Source: Tritrichomonas musculus (Eukaryota > Parabasalia > Tritrichomonadida > Tritrichomonadidae). Taken from it: a stretch of DNA of 64,000 nt. Position 1 is the stretch's first letter; each line of letters starts with the position of its first letter. Positions 57,708-64,000 of the stretch are shown here, piece after piece. The stretch lies in assembly GCA_039105265.1 (NCBI GenBank), contig JAPFFF010000005.1:1302001-1366000 (forward strand). Reading direction: 5' to 3'. Below the pieces are notes generated by a model, which saw only the letters and a program-made list of their open reading frames with translations, made no database searches and was not told the origin of the DNA. Both the position numbers and the translations under genes were made by a program.

Positions 57708-60700
57708 ATGCAAGTTCAAGAAAAGTGGAAACAAATTCACACACATCACGAACAAAAGATTCCTGTTTACGCCGTTGCTATTAAGCCTGACCAAAAACAA
57801 TTACTCGCCGCAGAAGGTCCTCGCTTAAATATTTATGATCTCAAAGATGGAACTATCATCGCAAACCCTCGTAAGCATCGTAGCGCTATTTACGCTATCG
57901 CAATTTCATCGCATGATCCATACTTTGCTACTGCTGGAACAGATGACGTTGTTATCATCTGGAATTCAGATCAAAATAAAGGTATCGTTAAATTCTCTAT
58001 CAATGGATCTGCATCATGTTTAACTTTCAGCCCTGTTGCTCCAAATCTATTAGCATGCGCTGGTACAGAACTTTCAATTTGGCACCCAAAGATTAAGCAA
58101 GTTGTTCCATTTGCCGTTGCAGCAAAAGTCCTTTGTGCAGCATGGGCACCAGATGGGAAAGCTTTTGCAATTGGTCTTATTAACGGAACCGTTTCTGTCC
58201 GTAATTCTGAAAATAACCAAGAAATTTATACGCACCACCTTCAAGTCCCAGTTTTTGCAATGTCATGGTCGAATGATCTTCTTCTGGTTGGTGACTGGGA
58301 TAACAAACTTTCAATTCATAAACCGCGAGATTCTCAATTATTGTCAAATGAAAACTTACCAGCTCAACCCTCAATGATTTTGAATTTTCAATCGAATTTG
58401 CTTATAACAGATATTTCAGGAAAAGTTTGTCTTTACAACGATGATGGTCAATTACTTTCAGAAGTTGCTGACGTGAAAGAATGGATTTGGTCTGCTTCAG
58501 TTAGTCCTGATGGATATTTAGCTCTGGGGCTCGATGATGGAACAGTTCATTTATATTCGCTTGGTCTAAGACCAGTATACTCGCAATATCGAACTGCTTT
58601 TGCCTTACGAACTGAACTCACAAAAGTGCAATTAAGAATTCTCGAAACTGATTTAATGGAAGACGTTGAATTTATCAAGCCAGTCCAAGGTGTCTCGGTT
58701 ACCGAAACAATGATTGCAATTCGTTTTGCAGATGAAGTGTCAGCATATTCATTTGAAAATATTAATGGGCATCTTGAATTAAATAAATTTGGCCGCTTTG
58801 ACACTAATTTTAATTGTAACAAATTCTTCATATTTTCCAATAATTATGTCTTTTGTTTTGACAAAAGTATTAAAATTTACTCACAAAATGGAGCGTTCAC
58901 ACGCGAATTCAACTTCTCTGCAAACGTTAATGATGCAGCTATTTGTTCAACAGTTCCAGGAATGGAAGGAATTGTTGCAGGACTTGAAGATGGACAAATT
59001 GTCCAATTGTTTGTTAATCATCGATTTACGCATGTTTTAGTTAAACATGATAAGCCAATCAAAAACATCGCTGTTTCAATGATGCGATCAAAGATTTCTG
59101 TTGTTGATTCAGACAGAAGGTGTTGTGTTTACGATGCAATCAGTGCAGCTCTTCTATACATTGAAGAAGGAGTTGATGTTTGTGCCTGGAATGAATTGTG
59201 TGATGATTTAATAGCATTCAGTGATGGAGAAAAAGTTTCTGTTAAGCCATATGATCTTCAAAGAATATCAGTCAATTTCAAAGGTCAATTAATTCGTTTT
59301 TCAGGTCTTACTGTATATGCAATCAATGGAACAGCACTTTCGGAAATAGATGTCTCACTTGCAACCGCAGTTAAAACATTGTCTAGAGCTCTTGACTTTG
59401 GACGCGCTTATGAGCTTGCTGCTTTTGGTTCAACTGAAGATAATTGGAATGAACTTGCAGATGCTGCTCTTCGAGCCCGCGAGATGAACATTGCTGTTAA
59501 ATCTGCAGCACATTCACGAAACATTAAGTTGCTTCACTTTATCGAACAAATGTCTCATCTCATTACAGATTCCAAATTCACACAAGATCATCTTAATGCT
59601 GAAGTCGATGCATGGACTGGTAACTTTGATTCTGCAGCCCGTATATGGACTCGTTTAGGAGAGAATGAACGAGCTGTCCAAATGTACTTTGATCTTCGAC
59701 AATTTGACAAATTGAAGAAATTCTTAACAGGTGATCGTATGAAAAAGTTTGCCATTCAACAAGCAGAATCCTTCCAAGCGATGGGCGATCTCGATCTTGC
59801 CGCCGAGATGTACATCGTTGGAGGAGAAGCTCTTAAATCAGTCACATTATTAAATGAAGCCAATATGATTGATTCATTATGCGAAGTATCAAAGAAAATT
59901 GATCCCTCGCAAACCGAGGCTCTTCAATATGCAGCTGATGCTTTGATGAAACATGACATGGTCAAAGAAGCAACTAACTTATTAGCTCAATTAGATGATG
60001 TTTCATCACTTGCTAAAGTTCGAGTTTATACAAAAGATTGGAATGAAGCACTTTCTCTTGCTAAGATGCATCCAGCCTTACTTCCAGAAGTCTTCCTTCC
60101 TTTTGCTCGTCACTTATTCGAGGATGATCAGTACTTTGAATCACTTGTTTCATTCTTCATAGCTGGTCGATTTGATGAAGCCCTTAAATCATTAAACGTA
60201 CTTCTTGATAATGCAATTAAAATGAGACGTTATGAAGATGTTTCTTTCTTCCTTTATGGAAGGACACTTGGTTTAGCTTCTGCTTGTGAAGATCAAGAAG
60301 AAGCTAATTTAATTGTTGAAAGTGGTCTTCAGCTCGCTCGTGCCTACAGCGCTTTTGGACGTCTAAAAGAAGATACTACATCGCCTTTCACTGTTCGTGA
60401 ACGAGGAATGTCTTTCTATTTAGCAAGATATGTAACTGCATATTTGAATAGTGTAAGAAGAGGTGAATTTAAACAACGCTATATGCATTCTTTAAATGAC
60501 GAATTAATCAGTGGAATTTCTTTCCCAGAAGCTCTTTTTGCCCTTTTCAATGAGTCTGAAAGCGTTGGTGAATATAGATTAATGAAATGGTGTGCTGAAC
60601 AACTTTCACTTTTCATGGTTCCTCCAGCTGTTGAAGAAGCTGTTGATTATGCAATTTTAAGAACTTCTGGAATGAACGATGATGAAGAATCTGAATGTTG

Positions 60701-61265
60701 TGAAAGATGCGGATCTAGATTATTTGCATCTAGTGAAGGTCCCTTACTTTGGTGTAATGAATGTAAATGCCCAATTGTTTTCTCAAGTTATTCATTTAAA
60801 GTACTTCCTTTAGTCCCAGTTAAGGTTGATGGAGTAACTGAAGATGATGCAAAAGAGCTTTTGAAATCTGACCCTCCAATTGATGCCCAAATTGCAGATA
60901 TATCAGATTTAATTGATCCTTCTCATGCAATAGATGGCGAGGAAAGGCCAGTGCTTAATCATGATAGTTTAAGAAGGATTGACCCAAGTATCGTAATTAT
61001 GTGTGAATGGAAGAAAAATGCAAAAGTACCACCTTCATACATATTAAATCCTTCATTAGAATCTATTCATAAATGTAGAGGATGTAATTCCATTTTCAAT
61101 GATGTCGATTTCGAATTGACTTTCTTAGAAAATGGATCATGTCCACTTTGTAAAACTCCTCTTGATCATGAAGCTGAAGGTGATTTCGCAGATACCATGG
61201 ATTCTTACTCCGATTTATTGAAACAATTGCGAGACTTTGCAGATGCTGTTCCTATCGATTTTTAA
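57708..61265 (+). CDS. IFT122: IFT122, IFT-A core subunit
   Basis: The 1185-residue product has the IFT122 plan. A first WD40 propeller (about residues 1-290) shows VYAVAIKPDQKQLLAAEGPRL, IYDLKDGT, YAIAISSHDPYFATAGTDD, VIIWNSD and SIWHPKIKQV. A second propeller (about 300-550) and a helical TPR-like solenoid (about 555-985) follow. The C-terminus has two zinc-binding clusters, CCERCGSRL...WCNECKCP (about 994-1020) and CRGCNSIF...CPLCKTP (about 1121-1150), as in IFT122/IFT-A proteins. It works in retrograde intraflagellar transport and ciliary membrane cargo entry. The gene is uninterrupted. Codon choice is more GC-rich at synonymous sites than most neighbours, suggesting high expression or stronger selection. 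Confidence 0.93.
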   Translation: MQVQEKWKQIHTHHEQKIPVYAVAIKPDQKQLLAAEGPRLNIYDLKDGTIIANPRKHRSAIYAIAISSHDPYFATAGTDDVVIIWNSDQNKGIVKFSINGSASCLTFSPVAPNLLACAGTELSIWHPKIKQVVPFAVAAKVLCAAWAPDGKAFAIGLINGTVSVRNSENNQEIYTHHLQVPVFAMSWSNDLLLVGDWDNKLSIHKPRDSQLLSNENLPAQPSMILNFQSNLLITDISGKVCLYNDDGQLLSEVADVKEWIWSASVSPDGYLALGLDDGTVHLYSLGLRPVYSQYRTAFALRTELTKVQLRILETDLMEDVEFIKPVQGVSVTETMIAIRFADEVSAYSFENINGHLELNKFGRFDTNFNCNKFFIFSNNYVFCFDKSIKIYSQNGAFTREFNFSANVNDAAICSTVPGMEGIVAGLEDGQIVQLFVNHRFTHVLVKHDKPIKNIAVSMMRSKISVVDSDRRCCVYDAISAALLYIEEGVDVCAWNELCDDLIAFSDGEKVSVKPYDLQRISVNFKGQLIRFSGLTVYAINGTALSEIDVSLATAVKTLSRALDFGRAYELAAFGSTEDNWNELADAALRAREMNIAVKSAAHSRNIKLLHFIEQMSHLITDSKFTQDHLNAEVDAWTGNFDSAARIWTRLGENERAVQMYFDLRQFDKLKKFLTGDRMKKFAIQQAESFQAMGDLDLAAEMYIVGGEALKSVTLLNEANMIDSLCEVSKKIDPSQTEALQYAADALMKHDMVKEATNLLAQLDDVSSLAKVRVYTKDWNEALSLAKMHPALLPEVFLPFARHLFEDDQYFESLVSFFIAGRFDEALKSLNVLLDNAIKMRRYEDVSFFLYGRTLGLASACEDQEEANLIVESGLQLARAYSAFGRLKEDTTSPFTVRERGMSFYLARYVTAYLNSVRRGEFKQRYMHSLNDELISGISFPEALFALFNESESVGEYRLMKWCAEQLSLFMVPPAVEEAVDYAILRTSGMNDDEESECCERCGSRLFASSEGPLLWCNECKCPIVFSSYSFKVLPLVPVKVDGVTEDDAKELLKSDPPIDAQIADISDLIDPSHAIDGEERPVLNHDSLRRIDPSIVIMCEWKKNAKVPPSYILNPSLESIHKCRGCNSIFNDVDFELTFLENGSCPLCKTPLDHEAEGDFADTMDSYSDLLKQLRDFADAVPIDF

Positions 61266-62758
61266 AACATATTTATTAAAATTCATACATATTAAACTTA
61301 TATTATTATATTTTTAATTATTGGGTTGTGAAGAAATATTGCTTATATTAATAACTGTGTGATGAAATTTTAAATTTATATGATATTTTTAAATATTATT
61401 TTTTTGTAAAGATTGTCCAACTTGAACATCATTTAACATGCTATTTCAAACACTAAGGTCTATCATTTTATAATGAAAAAATTAAAGTAAAATGTATATC
61501 TGTTGTGGTAAAAATTAAAAAACTCAAAAAGTGATATTTTTAAAAGGCCATACAGCGAACAATCCTCTTTGGATTTAAAATAAAAATAAGAAATATACTA
61601 ATTGCCCAATTTGGAAAATACTTAAACATAGAAAAAGAATTTTCATATATATATATAATATAATAAATTGTGAAATGTTGGGCCATAATCAACTATTTTC
61701 CAAGAAGGACTTTCGCTAAAGATAGCCTCATGTGTCTCACAATGTGAAGCTTGAGAGATACGAATCTAATCAAGGTAACAATTGTGAATATGGCCGACCA
61801 GCGAACATTTAAACGCAGAAAAAGTTGTATTAATGCATTTTTTTTAAAAAAAGGGTTACACAACAATTTAGATGATTCAAAAAAGTTGAATTGCATGTGT
61901 AAACTTTGCATACACAAAAAGGGATTAAAAACTTTTTGTTAATCAAAAATATAATAAATAAAAAATAATGAATTCAAAAATATTTTTAATGTTTTATTAA
62001 TAATATAAGAGTTATTTTAATACAATTTGGATATCTGAAGCTGTGTCTTATTTAGATTAAAAATTGGTAAAAACAAAAAATATGTAATATTTTCTGGTGT
62101 TAGAATTCTTTGTAAAAGTCAGAGTGCAATTTATGCATCAAAACTCAGAGAGGTTCTCACGCAAAATCATCACACTGAAAATACATACTCTATTTAGATC
62201 AAATTTGCTTTCTTTTTAAAAAAAATATAAACCAAACAGACTTTTCAAATATTAAACAACTTTTTGTAAAAACCGTACGTTAAGAAGCCGTTTATATTTA
62301 AATCACATTTAAGGTTCTCCTTCCTAAAAAAAAATGTAAATTATTCAATATTGAATTAACTCATAGAATAAATAATTCAATAGAGCATTTTTCGGAAAAA
62401 GTTTTGGTGAAAAATAAAAAAAAAATTGGCCTCAAAGATTAAATCTTATTTATTCAAAAATTTATTGATTTTTTAATTCTATGATTTCTATCTGTAAAAA
62501 AACGAAATCGATAAGATTTCATAAAAATATTTTTATCAAATCATTTGAAATATATATCTATATAAATTTAATATTTTAATTTATTTTTAAAAACGATATT
62601 TATGCATATTTTATTTGTGAAATCCCATTGAATTTTTTCTTTTAAATTAAAAATATTCTTTCCAAAGCAACAATGAACTTTATAATATAAAAAAAAGAAT
62701 TGAAATTTATCCAAATACTTTTTTGATCCAAATCTCAGATTTTTAAAGAAACCAAATA
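61266..62758. other. AT-rich intergenic sequence
   Basis: No credible gene is seen. A 250-bp patch at 61680-61930 has less biased composition and is open in a 63-codon plus-strand frame and a 74-codon minus-strand frame. Neither product is recognisable, so it may be a relic of a gene or element. Confidence 0.4.
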
Positions 62759-63135
62759 CCCTTCTCCCACATAATTTCGTACAAGGGTATTTTATAAAAG
62801 GGTAATTTATATAGAAAAAAGTACGTTTATTTTTATAATATTACAAGAAAATGATTTATTTGGGGAAGTTCTTGAGATCGTGAAATATAAACGAAATATG
62901 TTTATATATCCTTATTAAAGAATGATTGTACAAATTTTCATCGAAATTCGTTAACCTCGTTTTTCGTGATATTTAATTATGTCTTCATTCATTAAATTTC
63001 AATGCACAATCTCTTTATATTGAATTTAAAATCCAAATACTATTATACATTTATGCTAATTATAAACTAGGTTTAAAAAAATTACCCTTTTATTCTTTTA
63101 AAATTACCCTTGTGCGAAATTAGGTGGGAAAAGGG
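62759..63135. mobile_element. MITE-like element with imperfect TIRs and TA flanks
   Basis: The left end (CCCTTCTCCCACATAATTTC) and the reverse complement of the right end (CCCTTTTCCCACCTAATTTC) match closely, and the similarity continues for about 54 bp with repeated internal AAGGGTA words. Both ends abut TA. At 377 bp with no ORF this fits a miniature inverted-repeat element sharing terminal CCCTT with the larger element at 48755-49871. Confidence 0.65.
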
Positions 63136-63370
63136 TATAATTTTAAAGAAGATATTTTAATAAAAAAATTAATGTTTATGCATAGTAAGTACAGAGAACT
63201 TTTGAAATTCAATTTGGTTTCAATTCTACTCAAGAAGAGCTACAAGAAGAGTCCAGAACAAGAGATCTAAAACTTCCAATTCATAAAATTGAAATATTAT
63301 CAAGATTAAATTAGAATGTATTTGCAAAATGATTTAGAGAAAACAATAAGTTCATTACCAGAATAAGTGT

Positions 63371-63379
<9 letters not shown>

Positions 63380-63401
<22 letters not shown>
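63380..63401. repeat. (AT)n microsatellite
   Basis: About eleven TA/AT units in a row, just beyond the stop codon of the helicase fragment. Confidence 0.85.
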
Positions 63402-63407
63402 ATGCTC

Positions 63408-63650
63408 TCAATCTCTATTTTCAATGATAAAAAAAGGTAAAAGAAATACATTCATAATTGTTTGGATTACTCCATTATTATGAAATTGAGGGCCTTCTAC
63501 TGGGAATTGTTCAGGACCAAACAGTACAACATTATGTAATTTCTTAACATTACTGAATGCTACATAAAAAGAGCCATGAGCAAATGCATCTTTTGATATA
63601 TTAATTGCAACTTTATTTAATATTTGTCCTTGAACTTTTATGAGCTGTTA
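63408..63650 (-). pseudogene. PIF1/Helitron-type helicase, frameshifted 3' fragment
   Basis: On the minus strand, YELTAHKS in one frame continues as QGQILNKVAINIS in the next, a single-base shift inside the helicase motif usually read as YALT.HKSQG. The open part ends after ISKDAFAHGSFYVAFSNVKK, NVVLFGPEQFP and a stop at 63408-63410. This is the last conserved region of PIF1-type superfamily 1 helicases, with the FYVAFS (YVALSR) motif altered at its arginine. Sequence upstream (63650-64000) has stops in all frames and only short helicase-like shreds. Such genes occur in Helitrons and other mobile elements and are numerous in trichomonads. Confidence 0.65.
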
Positions 63651-64000
63651 ACTCATAACACAATTTTATTGAGAATTATAAAAACTAATTTATGATCCAT
63701 TTGGTAATTCTTTTTGATAAAAAAATTGTGTTTTTATAGTAAAGCAAATTCAATAGCTTATACATTCATCCCCCAATGATTAAAAAGATGTTAGAATGTA
63801 GTTTATCGTTTTTTTACTTATTGTTTATTAAACTAGACAATAACCGTTTATTAAACTAGAAAGTTTATATTTGCAAGCTACCATCATGCTGGAGATTTTA
63901 AATTTAGTATAATTGCTTGTCAATGATTTTGATTGCTTGTTATTTATCTGCACCTGCTATGCTGATCATGAAATAATCATAGGTCACTTTCAATCATTGG

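Noticed and set aside
1-64000. CRISPR array, bacterial operons, ribosome-binding sites or riboswitches.
   Set aside because: The gene content is clearly eukaryotic (IFT122, calnexin, HP1, B9D2, Vps33), with no regularly spaced short repeats and unspaced strand switches.

Overview
The window reads as nuclear DNA of a parabasalid protist, probably Tritrichomonas or a close trichomonad. It is very AT-rich, genes are mostly intronless and closely spaced on both strands, and the standard stop codons are all used. One gene (17957-19189) carries the initiator-binding (IBD/IBP39-type) domain known from Trichomonas transcription factors. Several start codons lie a few to about 40 nt downstream of Inr-like TCA(Y/A)TW motifs. 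Two genes each need one tiny intron (32 and 26 nt) with a shared 3' signal TCTAAC...ACAG, close to the Trichomonas intron 3' motif. The species call is inference; no rRNA is present to confirm it.

Layout. 0-8 kb: TMCO1 and calnexin in divergent orientation (both ER proteins), an HP1-type chromodomain/chromoshadow protein, a 17-residue-repeat protein and a small RRM protein. 8-17 kb: a Ras-family GTPase, a 1569-residue multipass adenylyl cyclase with a PAS-like region, and a head-to-head pair of unknown genes only 55 bp apart. 18-29 kb: the IBD protein, a TSNAXIP1-like coiled coil, a BLOC/BORC-like small protein, Vps33, then the ciliary genes DAW1/ODA16, B9D2 and MAPK15/ERK7, and a coiled-coil protein. 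28.5-44.5 kb: a PH-AGC (Akt-like) kinase with a 32-nt intron, a 2058-residue coiled-coil protein, a tail-anchored protein, a PP2A B55-like subunit with a 26-nt intron, a degenerate USP-like protein, a NOT4-like protein without its RING, another coiled coil and a small type I membrane protein. 50.7-61.3 kb: two casein kinase 1 genes, a theta/nu-type family A DNA polymerase without helicase domain, a PHD protein and IFT122.

The gene-poor stretches (5.7-7.5, 8.9-11, 44.5-50.7, 56.4-57.7 and 61.3-64 kb) are AT-rich. They hold several non-coding segments bounded by inverted repeats, some with possible TA target duplications, an inverted-repeat (foldback-like) unit with a Q/N-rich ORF at 46.2-46.9 kb, and a frameshifted 3' fragment of a PIF1/Helitron-type helicase at 63.4-63.6 kb.

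Functionally, five genes (DAW1, B9D2, MAPK15, IFT122, TSNAXIP1-like) point to flagellar assembly, transition-zone and axonemal functions, and three of them are consecutive at 23.2-26.4 kb. Signalling genes (Ras, adenylyl cyclase, Akt-like, two CK1, MAPK15, B55) are numerous, as is usual for trichomonads. All identifications come from reading motifs by eye; no database search was run.
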